Source of the DNA: Amblyornis subalaris
Taxonomy: Eukaryota; Chordata; Aves; Passeriformes; Ptilonorhynchidae
DNA: 64,000 bases
Assembly (NCBI GenBank): GCA_018881555.1
Contig: JACAXG010000064.1
Location: forward strand, 744,001 to 808,000
Direction: 5' to 3'
Below the pieces are notes generated by a model. That model was given only the letters and a program-made list of their open reading frames with translations, was not told the DNA's origin and ran no database searches. The translations under genes were made by a program, and so were the position numbers. This document shows positions 39,862 through 51,373 of this stretch, in pieces. Numbering within the stretch: the stretch's first letter is position 1; every line of letters begins with the position of its first letter.

Positions 39862-40295
39862 TTAGAGGGATGGAGCATCTCTCCTATGAGGAAAGGTGGA
39901 GAGAATTGAGATTATTCAGGAGGTAAAGAAAANGCTTTGGGGTGACCTAATTGCAGCCTTCCAGGACCTGAAGGGAGCCTACAAGAAAGATGGAGAGAGA
40001 CTTTTACAAGAGCCTGGAGAGACTGTACAAGGAGGAATGGCTTCAAACTGAAAGACAGTAGGTTTAGATTAGATATTAGAAAAAAAATTCTTTACTGTGA
40101 AGGTGGTGAAGCACTGGGAAGTCTATTCAGAGAGGTTTTGGATGACCCATCCCTGTCAGTGTTCAAGGCCGGGCTGGATGGAGCTCTGAGCAACCTGATC
40201 TAGTGAAAGGTGTCCCTGTCCNTGGCAAGAGGTTGGAAATAGATGATCTTTATTGTCCCTTCCAACCCATTCTATGATTCTATAATTCTATAATA
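39862..40295 (+). mobile_element. CR1 LINE 3' fragment
   Basis: Plus orientation: GGATGGAGCATCTCTCC, AATGGCTTCAAACTG, TTCTTTACTGTGAAGG, GTTCAAGGCCGGGCTGG and an ATTCTATG/ATTCTATA tail. Confidence 0.94.
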
Positions 40296-41064
40296 AACTT
40301 CTTAATGTAACTGCTTTTGAGTTAATGTTGCTGTGGTGTACCTTACTAGAACCACTCCCTGAGCTGGCCAATTTTAACCAAGAGAGTATTCACCTCCCAC
40401 AGATGGATTTCCTCACTTTATGCTCCACCTTCATTAAAAAGAGCTGCCATAGCAGAATGAGTGCATCCAGCAGGGAAGGTTAAAGGCTGCTTCGCAGAAT
40501 CAGAGGGNAGTAATCACTCTGTTGTTTTCTTTGGTGAAAGATAACATTAACCATTTCTTCATGCTATCACCCTAGCACAGTTCCTCCTGAGCTACAAACC
40601 CAGAAGTGTAGGGTGAATCGAATTTAGCATCCAGCCTGAAATTCCAGACAGAAAGTGAAATTAAAAGCTCAGCCTAAGAGCAGGAAAACACACAGACACT
40701 TTTCTCTTTACTGACTTTAGCTGCTTTTTCATAGGAGACACCAAACCTAGGAAAATCATCAACGTGTCAAAAAAAAACCCCAAACCACCAAAACCCCAAC
40801 AAAATTACAGAAATTACTATATAATTATATATTCATTGCAGGTATATGTCAACACTCTCCACTTTCCCATTCAAAATTATATAATTAAACATCTACTGAT
40901 TTAATGAAAACTCAGTCTGTACTATTCTGAAATTAGGACACTCACTTCCCCCGTGGGAGCACAGATCCACCCAGCATGAATAGCATGTTTATCCACCCCT
41001 GTGGTTTCCATTCCCTAGATTTCATTTGTGTTTACTGAAAAAATCACTCCATTCACTTCCAGTT

Positions 41065-41080
41065 TTATATATATATATAT
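41065..41080. repeat. (TA)n dinucleotide repeat
   Basis: About eight TA units followed by GTGCGTATG. Confidence 0.85.
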
Positions 41081-43910
41081 GTGCGTATGTAAACATTAAA
41101 AAAAGTGGATGTTATAAAAAGAACTGAGTCCAGAAGAGAAGAAAAAAAAGAATGCCTGTACTCCAAAAGAGGCTTATTTCAAGGAGGGATTGTGAGGGAT
41201 GCTTGAATCCGTGGGATTTGTGGAGTTCCCCATCAGTGACCATACTTCACCGGAAAGGTCCCATATCCACCATCAGATGAGCAGCCAGCACCTTCCACTT
41301 AGTGGCTTGATCAACACTTCACCCCCTGCTCAATTTGAACCCATCCAGTGACAGGAAAAAAGTCACAGGCCCCCAGGAAAAAGCAGATGAAGGGCAGAGG
41401 GCCCTCGGTGCCTTGAGTCTGACTGGGTTCTGGTGATAGCAGGTCACTTGGAAGCTTGTGCTATAATGAGGGGTGGTGGGGGAAGAAAAAACACAGACAA
41501 AACCACCTCTGTGACTATGAACTCATTGACATCAGTTTACTCTTCTTGNCATTTCTCCATCTCACTCCACCACAGAGTTACGGGCAGAAAACACTTTTCC
41601 TGAAAAGCTGCTCTTCTCCTGTACATTTTGTGGTGAAGGGGAGACAATTATTGAGAAGAAAAAAGAAAAGAACAGAAGATGAAAGGGTCAGCCTCGCACA
41701 ATTACAGCCTCAAGTGCTCCTGCACCATTCCTGAACTGCACCAACACAGCCTTATCCTGGCACCACTCTGGTGGTGCCTGTCAAGCAGCAATGGAACAGA
41801 CATGAGCAGAAACACCATCCAGAAACCTACNGAGCCAGAACAGGTCCACCTTGAGAGCTGGGCTGTGCTGAGCACATGAAGAAGGTGTAGGGACACCCCC
41901 AGCCCCACCCCTGCCCCCATGAGTAAAACCTCCACTTACAGCCGGCAGTGAGGAACCATCTCCTAAGAAGAATTTCTACATTTGTTTCACATAACTTCCC
42001 TGTGCTAGCACAAGAGTTCTTTCAGGACTAAGAGGTTGGATGTCTAAGATCCAGCATGTATCTTCATTATATGCGAGTGCACCAAACTTCTCATGGAAAA
42101 TCTTCAGTGTGTCCCACAAGGAAGGGATTTGCACCACATGTAAATCTGTTTGGCCAGGGTTTATTTCTGAGGTCTTTTACTGCCCTGCTGCGTGAGCTTT
42201 AGAAAACCATTGGATTCACTAGAAATAACTCAGAGTGTATGTAAATAGCTCTACAAAGTTGTGACAAATCAATCTAATATTTTCTCGGCTGTTTGGTTAA
42301 TTTAACATTTATTATCTCGTGCACTACTAAAATTTGTGGAAAATGATTAGCAGTGAGATATTACTGAGCATAAACACAGATGAGTGAAACTACTGTATGG
42401 TCCAATATAAAATAAAACTTAATGCTTTTGTTATAAGCTAAACTAAAGAACCAAAAAAAAAAAAGGAAACAACCTTCTGTAGGATCTGAACAAGGAAGAA
42501 TTTTCTTGACCTTGTGAGACCAAGAGATGTTTTACAAAATTTCCAAAGGGCCTAACACTTTATGATCAAGGCATGTGCCCATGGAAATCAAAGTAAAAAG
42601 CTGAGAGACTTTTCTTTATTACAGGCCCCCTAGAAAGAAAAAAATATACACCTCCAAAGCCAAATTACTTATAATCAACTCAAAAATAGTTTGCAGAGAC
42701 GAATGTGGTGGAAGGGTGTAGCAACCCATCCACTAATTCCATTTATTTAGAGATCTTATGCTGTTTTCTTGCGCTTCTTGCGCTCAGCAAGCACACTGGA
42801 CAGTATTTTTAACTAAATAATAGCATGCGAAAGGATTTACAACGAAAAAGAATCCCACCCACTGGGATAAACTGCTAATTATAGATGATAAAAATCCTTG
42901 ATTCTGAGCCAGTCATACATTAAAGAGATTCCTGTGTACCATCTTATGTTNTGTGAAGCCACAGTGTCTTACAGCATGTAGAGCTGTGAGCACCTAAACA
43001 CTCAGCTGGTGATAAATACGTTATAAATTTAATATTATCCCAGGAAATTAATTCTTCAGGATATTATCAAGGTCACTACAAAGAACAGGTAGGTTCAGGT
43101 CAGGCAGGTAAATTAGACAGGCATCAGCTTCTATGTTTGCTAATAGAAATCAGAACAGCTAGTGTAAATGTTGTTGAATTTTTGAAAGATTTGCAGTTCT
43201 GCAAATGTTACACTTGTCCTTAAACAACTTTGTTAAAAATCAACATGCATGACTCACTCTTCCAGCACAGAGTTCTGATAGCTTGGAGGAATAGTTAGCA
43301 GATACATCCTTGANTAAACTAACACAGTAAATTTTCCAGTACATTTTGCTTTTTTTCATGAGTATTATACACTCAAAATTCAACTAAGACTCATATCCTA
43401 TTCATTACAGCAAGGATAATGATGATTTCCTCCTATTTTTATACTCTGTTACCCTTTTCATTAGAGCCATGAGCTCTAATAAGGCCACAGGGGTAGAAGG
43501 GGGGTTATTTCTCTTGAAGGGCAGAAGTAATTGCAGATTAGCAGTAAACTGATACTAGGGCAGGAACATTATGGCCAGCATTTGCATTCTAACAAAACCT
43601 TTGGGGCTTGACACAGCCAAAATGTATAGTGAAATATGGTGTCAGGAATTGGAAAGAATGGATATGCAGTTTCTTAGTGTAGACACCTAAATGACCTTTC
43701 CAAAGTGCCCGATCTGTGCAGTGTGCTGCACCAGAGAGCACTGGGNCTGGCTTTCAGGAATCTGTGACTCACAGGCTGGTTTGGATAATTGCAGTCCCCC
43801 AGGGATTGTTAGCCCTGAGCACAGCCCCTCTCTACTATGATCCTTCTTATATGTGTTATGTTTATATATGAGTCAAAATACTCAAGACAAGCCATGCTGT
43901 ATTCCATCAG

Positions 43911-44039
43911 AGCAGCACTGCTCAGCAGTAACAAAGACATCTCTATACTGCCAACACTGTGTTCAGCACAAATCTACAACACAGCCCCATATCAGTCACT
44001 GTGAAGAAAATTAACTCCATCCCAGCCAACACCAGCACA
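43911..44039 (+). mobile_element. Avian endogenous-retrovirus LTR fragment
   Basis: The block CTGCTCAGCAGTAACAAAGA through AAGAAAATTAACTCCATCCC matches, base for base over most of its length, the second copy at about 58815-58938. I recognise it as part of a common avian LTR family (ERVL-like, from memory). Only the 3' part is present; sequence upstream of 43911 is different. Confidence 0.7.
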
Positions 44040-44109
44040 CTACTGCAGAGGTGCCATCCCCACTTCTGCAAATGGCATCCAGAGTGAATTCAGTAAAAAC
44101 TGGAATAAA

Positions 44110-44330
44110 TTATAGAATCATAAAATGGTTTGGTATGGAAGGGACCTAAAGATCATCCAGTTCCAAACCCCTGCCATGGGCAGGGACACCTTCCACTAGA
44201 CCAGGTTGCTCAAGGTCCTGTTCCACTGGAATCTTTGCCAGAGCCTCCAAACCCTCAAAGAATTTCTTCCTACCATCTAATCTAAATTTAATCTCTTTGA
44301 GATTAAAGACTTTTCCCTCTTGTCCTATCA
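44110..44330 (-). mobile_element. CR1 LINE 3' fragment, short
   Basis: Reverse orientation: TATAGAATCATAAAATGG, GGAAGGGACCTAAAGATC, CCATGGGCAGGGACACC. A middle segment is missing after GGTTGCTCAAGG compared with other copies. Confidence 0.9.
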
Positions 44331-45959
44331 GATAAGAATAAGATAATAAAGATTGTTTAATTACCTAAAACCATACTCAGGAACTCCACTGGCCCAAAGT
44401 CATTTACCAGCTTTCCAATCCCATTCACAGCAGGATGATTTTATCACAGGATGCACCAGCAGTTCTTCCAAAAACCCAGCCTGGTTTTGTTCACCAAGTC
44501 CTCCAAGTGAATTCTTAGCTTGTCTCTAGGGGAGGACAACCAACATGCACCAGTACCATGGGTTTGCTTAACATTTGGGCTGGTCTGAGCTGACATCCTT
44601 CCCATGTTGATTCTAATAATATACAGTTTTGTTTGGGGTCTGACGTTGTTACGGTGAGAACTGGAAAGATCATTAAGCACGAGTGGATTCACGCTTCAAT
44701 TAACAACAACAAGAAGGCTATTAGCAGCAAAGGTGTCTTTCAATAATAGTAATTAAAAAAGCTGTGTCTGTTACTCTTAATTGTATTGCAGCCATTAGTT
44801 GTTTTTTAAAGCATTATCTCCTTGCTATAAATGAGTCAACAGACTGCAGCAGGTAATATCACAACACAATTCACTTCAAGGACCAATTTATCACAAGATT
44901 TAGGAAGAAGGCAAAGATAAGGGAGAGGAAACCATTCTTCTCACAGGAGTAGTCCCTTAGGGATTAAATAAATTTGGCAGTACAATGTTTGACCCAAAGC
45001 ATATGGCAATACTTGATAAGAGTTCTCTAAACTGATATTGTCTCCTTCAATTGCACAAATCCNGCAGCATCAGGAGCTGGGTGAGAAATGCAGCACATGC
45101 ACCTGAGTTTGCAACAACACTGGCCTGTATATCCATCAGTAATGTAAATCCCATTAGACNGATTTGCTGACATAAGGAAGCAAACATTATTGAATTCCGA
45201 GAATGTCGCAGGGAAAGATTCAACTCTTTTGNTTTTGGCTGTCAAAGCGAAGAATGCAATGAGTAAGTTATATAAGCTCTCTCAAAAGTGAATGAAAAGA
45301 GAGAGGCACTCAGAAGTTGAATCATGTCATGTGTCTTGGACAGTCCTCTAAAAGGATGAAACACTCTCTTGAGATGTCTGTTCCTTTCCACTGACTATCA
45401 AAAGAGCCCAGACAAAAAACTTTCAGGCTACTGCAGTTAGGTGATATGAATCCCACTGAAGATACTNAAATATAAGGTACAAAATTGTTTAATTCAATTT
45501 ACGGGTCTCAGTTCTGATCCAACATGTCTTGAACTCAGAAGCACCCTTTGATCTAAGCTATTAGAGTCATTTGCTACAAAGCATTAACACTAGCGACTAA
45601 AATTCTGCTGCACCATCCCACTTGTGTCATATTAGTATTGCAGCCTCTCACAGTGATGTTACATCTTCAGTGCCAAAACAGAGAGGTTTCTATAGCAGAT
45701 ATAGAACTAATATATAGATAAAACTAATATATGCTCCATCTTGCTGTAAAACCCAGGAGGAACAAAGCACAGTGATTCCTATGGCAGGATAGCTAAATGA
45801 AGTCTCGCCCAGAGGTGGTGGATTGGGTTGATTGCGTGTAGTTACTTTGCAGTAAAAACGTCCTGTATTTCATCCTCTCTAGAGCCTTAACATGCTATAG
45901 CCTTATCTACTTCACTCTAAAAAAAGGTTGATGTTTCAGGCTGAAAGGACACATATTTA

Positions 45960-46070
45960 TTTTTCAGAGTTGATATATATAGAAATAAACATATGTCTTA
46001 TACATATGCACATACACTAATATAGATGTATTTTATATCTAAATTCCGTATTTTATATATAAATTCCTTA
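45960..46070. repeat. AT-rich low-complexity region
   Basis: Alternating TATATA and ATATGT/ACATAT words with a near-duplicate ATTTTATATCTAAATTCC / ATTTTATATATAAATTCC around 46029-46068. Confidence 0.7.
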
Positions 46071-46688
46071 GTTTCCTAGGGTGCAGATGAAGTTACAGCC
46101 AAACTGATGCTCAGTGTTGGCTATTAATCCAAAAGGAAATTATTGTAGTTTAGGAACCTGATGTCCCATGACCCTGCTGTTCAACAGACAAGGACAGCAA
46201 GTGACAAAAACCACCTTATCCAATTGAGCTACCTTGCTTGAAAGATACCCTCCCTACTTCTGGCCAGGATAAGCAGCAGTACTCACAGGTCCCAAAATGT
46301 ACACGACATGCCANAAAACATTTTATGCAGAACTTAAAACTATTCTCCAGCATTTGTAAGTACATTAATATGACAGAGCTTGCAACAATTTCCTAATTGC
46401 ACTTTAAAGAACTTAATTAGTACTTTATCAAAAAGCAGTTCTCCTAGGCGTCAGAGTACTCCCACAGCTTTTGTTTCACATCATAAACAAGCTTACTGAT
46501 TTGAAAAGAAGCTTGGTATTTGGGTGTAACTTGTAGGGAACTTGANGGGATTGAAGCAATAACACTACAATTTACTAACAAAAATAGCCCACCAGCTAAA
46601 CCACACTGCAGCTCTACCACTGAGGAGGAAGTCTCTTAAGAGACTGGTACATTACAATTTGATTTTGCTCATTGATTGGTTCATTTAA

Positions 46689-46709
46689 AGAAAAAAAAAA
46701 AAAAAAAAA
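46689..46709 (+). repeat. Poly(A) run of about 20 bases
   Basis: An almost uninterrupted A run after a single G-containing start. No recognisable element precedes it, so it is not clearly a retrocopy tail. Confidence 0.85.
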
Positions 46710-46889
46710 GACGTTGAAATTCAGCAGCATTTACAAACTTCCACAGAAGAAAGGATGCACCACTTCATATTACCAAAGGATGAGAAAGGAAATGATTGTA
46801 TCATTTGTTTGAACTCCAGTAATAACGCAAATATCTCTTTTGCAGAGAGACCATACAAGGTTTACAGGTGCCACAGATGTGTTCAACCA

Positions 46890-47040
46890 GATGCCCCATC
46901 CCTGGAAGTGTTCAAGGCCAGGTTGGATGGAGTTCTGAGCTCTGGTCTAGGGTAAAGTGTCCCTGTCCATGGCAGGAGGGTTGGAACAAGATGATCTTTA
47001 AGGTCCTTTCCAACCCAGCCCATTCTATGATTCTATGATC
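46890..47040 (+). mobile_element. CR1 LINE 3' terminal fragment, about 150 bp
   Basis: Plus orientation: CCCCATCCCTGGAAGTG, CCATGGCAGGAGGGTTGG and two ATTCTATG units. Strongly 5'-truncated. Confidence 0.94.
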
Positions 47041-47269
47041 TACCTATAGCTTCAAAATAAGCCCTTAAAACTTAAATGCTCAGCTTTGCTTCAGTCCTGA
47101 GCACAGAAATAAATAACACAGCATCTTGGGGTGACTTTATGATGCTATATATCCCAATCGCCTGCTTAATGAAAAAATATTAACTCTGTGTCTTTAAGCT
47201 GGCTCAAGAAATCAGGCACTGTTTTGGTTTTCTTCGAAGGTGTTTACATTCCTGGTTCTTATCACTAGT

Positions 47270-47861
47270 TGTTGTGGTTCTCAGGAGAGAACTCTAGTCA
47301 GTCGTTTTCTATAGCTGAAGCGGAAGGGACACTTTTTTACTTTTACCTTTTTTCCCTGTGAGTTTTCGGCACTGCTCTTACCCGTATTGGAGGGAGTTAA
47401 CACTTACTTTTGGCTTTTTCCTTCCTTTACCTGAGGCAAGGAAAGAAGACTGCCTTTTTCTGGGACAGTGATTTTTTTCCTTGTTCCTTTGGAACTTTAC
47501 AACAGACCACTGAACTCTGAGAGGCCTGCACCATCCTAGGCCCAGAGAGAGGCCTGCACGATCCTAGGCCCTGAGGGAGACAGTGCAGAAAACTACNCCC
47601 AGGAAACAAAGGACTCTGAATTCATCCAGGTTGTCTTCATCACGAGAGGTTTATTATCTAACATTATTCATTTTTTATTTTCCTTTCCCTTCCCCTGGTG
47701 CCTGCNTGCACCCCCCAGCAGCTGGGTTTTGTTAAATAAACAGGTTTCTTTCACTTTCCTCNGAGAAATTCTTAAGGTTGGGGGGAAGGGAGTTTTGGGA
47801 CCCTATCTTTTGCAGAGGAGGCTCTTTGAGTCTTCCTCCTAAGTTTGTCCAAACCATGACA
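47270..47861 (+). mobile_element. Probable solo LTR of an avian endogenous retrovirus
   Basis: Starts TGTTGTGGTTCTCAGGAG and ends CCAAACCATGACA, giving TG...CA ends. An AATAAA signal lies at about 47737 with a T-rich stretch after it, as in an LTR R/U5 boundary. The segment has a GC- and T-rich U3-like part and a 28-bp tandem duplication at 47521-47576. No internal retroviral coding sequence flanks it, so it is probably a solo LTR. I could not see a clear target-site duplication. The family assignment (ERVL-like) is from memory. Confidence 0.65.
47521..47576 (+). repeat. 28-bp tandem duplication inside the solo LTR
   Basis: Two copies of a 28-base unit starting GAGGCCTGCAC at 47521 and 47549, with three or so differences. 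Confidence 0.9.
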
Positions 47862-50800
47862 CACAGGCTTCTAAAGACAGCTCAGCTGAACACAGAACTG
47901 AAAGCAACGGTTTCATCCCAGATCTTAAAAATAGGTGGTCCTGTCCATTTTGTTTCAGGTGTTAATGTGACAGCTTATCTAGGTCTGAACATGGTTTTGG
48001 TCTTATAGTTCACTTCTGCTGTGAAATTGTTTACAAAATCAGTTTAATTATCAGCTGATGCAAAGACATTAATTCAATACTGTGAAAGCTCACAAATTTT
48101 CTGGTGCATCTCTTTGATGAGAAAGTAGAGTTTTTGTGCTGAACTTTTTTCCCAAGTGTCACAGGCAGCTCACGACCAGCACCTGCTGGGTCCATCCATG
48201 AAATCCAGCAGCTGCCATGGTACCTCCAAGCTCCCTCACTACACTGAATCATGGGGTCTGCAGCTCTCACTGCAGTTACTCCTCACAAGAATTTGAGGCT
48301 GGAATACATGCAGCCAGGAGCAAAAAAACTCCAGCCCTGAGAGACCAAGCTCGCTGGGTTTACAGAAACATTAATTTCATGAGAAGCTGTGGGTTTCAGG
48401 AAACCCACTGGGTTCTAGAGGCATAATATGCTATGATGAGACCTTTAATACATTGCATGAGATTTTGCACGCTCTGACAAGGATTCGACCTTTTCTAACA
48501 TTTGCAGTAAATTCTACCAGTTCCATCAGGAGAACTGGGACTAAATCTCCATAGCACCTGTCCAGACTTGGCTTTCCCTCTCCTAAATAGAAATGTTCCC
48601 AAATTGAGGGAGAGCACAGAAAATCTTTAATATACAGGTGCACCTAACCACAGCAGGCAATGGTCTAGTTCCATTTATAGATTGTGCTAACAGTTACCAT
48701 TAGATTTTGATGTGAATAGTCACATAAAGCACGAAAAGTAAACACAGGGCAGGCCTACGACACTAAGACATTAAGTAAATGGTGTCCTTCAAGCTCGAGG
48801 TCAGTTTAGGGGTTGTTAATGAAGAAGGAAGAAAGGCCTGAATGCACAAATCTGCTGAAATTTAAAATATTTTAGACTGGTGAAGACCACATGCCAAACG
48901 TTTTCTCCTCATTGCTTTGTTTTTCTTGGACAGCAAAGCCTGCAACTAAACCTAAAACCTCAGAGGTTTCTATGTGCCTTGCCCTGGTCTCCTGCTGAGC
49001 ATCTGGCATCTTCAGAGGTTATTCTTTCTACTGAGCATTCCTCAGCAGCCCATCAGAAAGCAAACACCGAGATAGACAGTGTTGCCCCAAGGATGAGTTG
49101 TCTCTTTTACCCCATCATTTGGACTCCACTGGAGCAGACAGAAAGCCTCCTTCTGATTGCAGCTGGATTAGTATTGGGCTGCACAGCTGAATTTTGAAAG
49201 CACTGAGCATCCGCAGCTCCTGCAAAATCAATGAGGGCTGCAGACAGTGTTGAAAAACAAGCTACTTTCAGCATATGAGAATATGTTCCAGCTTTTTGCC
49301 TGTTCCTATTTCTGTATTTCTCCTCCACTTCTGCATTATTTAGAAACAGCTTTCATAGTCACCACATTTTCGCCTTTTTTTTTTTTCTCCAAACAAGACA
49401 TTACTTTTTCATAAGGTGTCATTTCTCCTGCAAATGAGATCCACACTTTTCCTGATTGTCTCAGTACTCCTTTCTAAATCTGGGACTTACTTTTATCTGA
49501 GTCTTTGCCTTTACAATTAGTTTTACTGTACATCAAACATGGTTCAGAGAGCTTTCTTGTCTGAAATGCAAGAAAAACTATTACAATTTAGGGAAGATGT
49601 TATCATCCAGCCTGATTTTGTGATTTCAGATGAGACGTTGTTGGCAGTCCAAAGATTCACTGCTTTGCATAAAGTGATTACCTGTGGTTTATGATGCTAC
49701 TATTTGTCTGCAACTCCTAAAGAAAGAAGCCAGAGNTAAGAAAGGCAAGTGCAAAAGGTTTAATTGATCTCATTCTATTATATTTTTATCTTCAGAGTCC
49801 CCTATTAACATTCCCAGTGGTCTGTATGAAGTTGCAGGTTTGGAACAGACTCCTTTTCTCACAAACTGTGTCAAAGAAAAGAAGTAAAACCATTTTCTGT
49901 CACAGACTTATTCCTAAAACTTTTTTGTTTGGATGACTGTTGGAGTCATAGCTTTTCTCCCTCAGCAAAAAGAAGAAATCAGGCCACAGCTGCTGAAATA
50001 CTCCCATCACCTGAAGGTAATGCCTCAGACATTGCTTTTTCCAATGTACAAGAGACGGAAAATAAATCGATAAATCACTTTCTGAAACTCTAACAGAGCT
50101 AACATCCGTTCTGGGGGAGAGAAGCTATCTGGGTGCACAGAAATATCAAAGTGCTGCCTGGAGGCACTGATAGACAGTCTGTGTCTAAGGGAAGGTGGTG
50201 GCTTGCTCATCNCTCCTACCAACAACTCCCAGCAAGATGCTCCCAGCCAGATACGGTGAGTCTGAGGAGGGAGAACTCTGTCACTCCCTGAACAAACAGG
50301 AGCTAAGTCAGTAGTAAAACACCAACAATTGCGGGTACTGGAAAGCCTACTTTAGGAAAATGGAACAGAATCCTGAAAGGATCCATCTGCAGTGGGATAT
50401 TTTTGTTAAGCAAGCTGTTTATTCAAGGCAAGTAAGTTGTGCTGAAGCCTAGAAGTGGAGTTTGAACNGGAAAAACCTGCCTAGCAATCCACTTCATGCA
50501 CACTTAAACCAGAGGACAGCAGAGCACAGGCTCAGGTTTTCAGTGGGAGCACATGGAGGATTTTCCTCAGTTTTCTGAAGTCCTGAACCAAGGTTCATCA
50601 AGCTGATATGAGCTAGGACTGCACCAAAGGACACAACCCAGGTCTTCCACTCCTAATCAGCTGGTCTTACCCTGTGCCAGTACCTCCCCTGGGACAGCAT
50701 GGTGAACTAAATCTGAGTAAAAACTAATCTGGGAAAGAAAACAAAAATATTCATTAGCTCCCTGCTATAGTTCATGGTGGGGCCACATAACTGCCTGTGC

Positions 50801-50940
50801 TGGCAGATGGGAGAAGAAAGTTAGGAAGAATAAGATTTTCTTTCTTAGAAGTGGGCCTGGTCACAAAACAGCACTGTTGCAAATCTCAGAATAAACCTAC
50901 TCATTTCAGAGAGCCAAGCAAAATAAGAATTTATTTAGGG

Positions 50941-51373
50941 TCATAGAATGTTTAGGTTGGAAAAAACCTGTAAGAACATTGAGTCCAACCATTAACCCAG
51001 CACTGCCAGGTCCACCACTAAACCATGTCCCCAAGTTTCACACCTACATGTGTTTTAAATANGTCCAGGGATGGTGACTCCACCACTTCCCTGGGCAGCC
51101 TGTTCCAGTGCTTGATAATCCTTTCAGTGAAGAAATTTTTCTTAATATCCAATCTAAACCTTCCTTGGTGCAACTTGAGGCCATTTCCTCTCATCCTTGT
51201 TACCTGGGAGAAGAGACCGACCCCCACCTGGCTACAACGTGGAGTTGTAGAGAGTGGTAAGATCCCTCCTCAGCCTCCTTTTCTCCAGGTTAAACACTCC
51301 CAGCTCCCTCAGCCCCTACTGAAAGGACCCATGCTCCAGACCCTTCACCAGCTTTGATGCTTTTCTCTGGACA
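50941..51373 (-). mobile_element. CR1 LINE 3' fragment
   Basis: Reverse orientation: TCATAGAATGTTTAGGTTGG, GAGTCCAACCATTAACC, CCTGGGCAGCCTGTTCCAG, CCTCCTTTTCTCCAGG. On the minus strand part of the ORF2 end is readable ([18 protein letters not shown]). Confidence 0.94.

Noticed and set aside
42755..42810. Minus-strand stretch reading LAERKKRKKTA before a stop and an AATAAA-like sequence, as if the end of a processed pseudogene
   Set aside because: Only about 20 codons are open, no upstream homology to any known gene could be seen, and the basic run comes from a local 9-bp duplication (TTCTTGCGC).
46689..46709. Poly(A) run as the tail of a processed retrocopy
   Set aside because: No transcript-like sequence or polyadenylation signal precedes it and no target-site duplication was seen.
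47270..47861. Internal retroviral genes next to the LTR
   Set aside because: Flanking sequence is a CR1 tail on the left and unassigned intron on the right, without retroviral-like frames.
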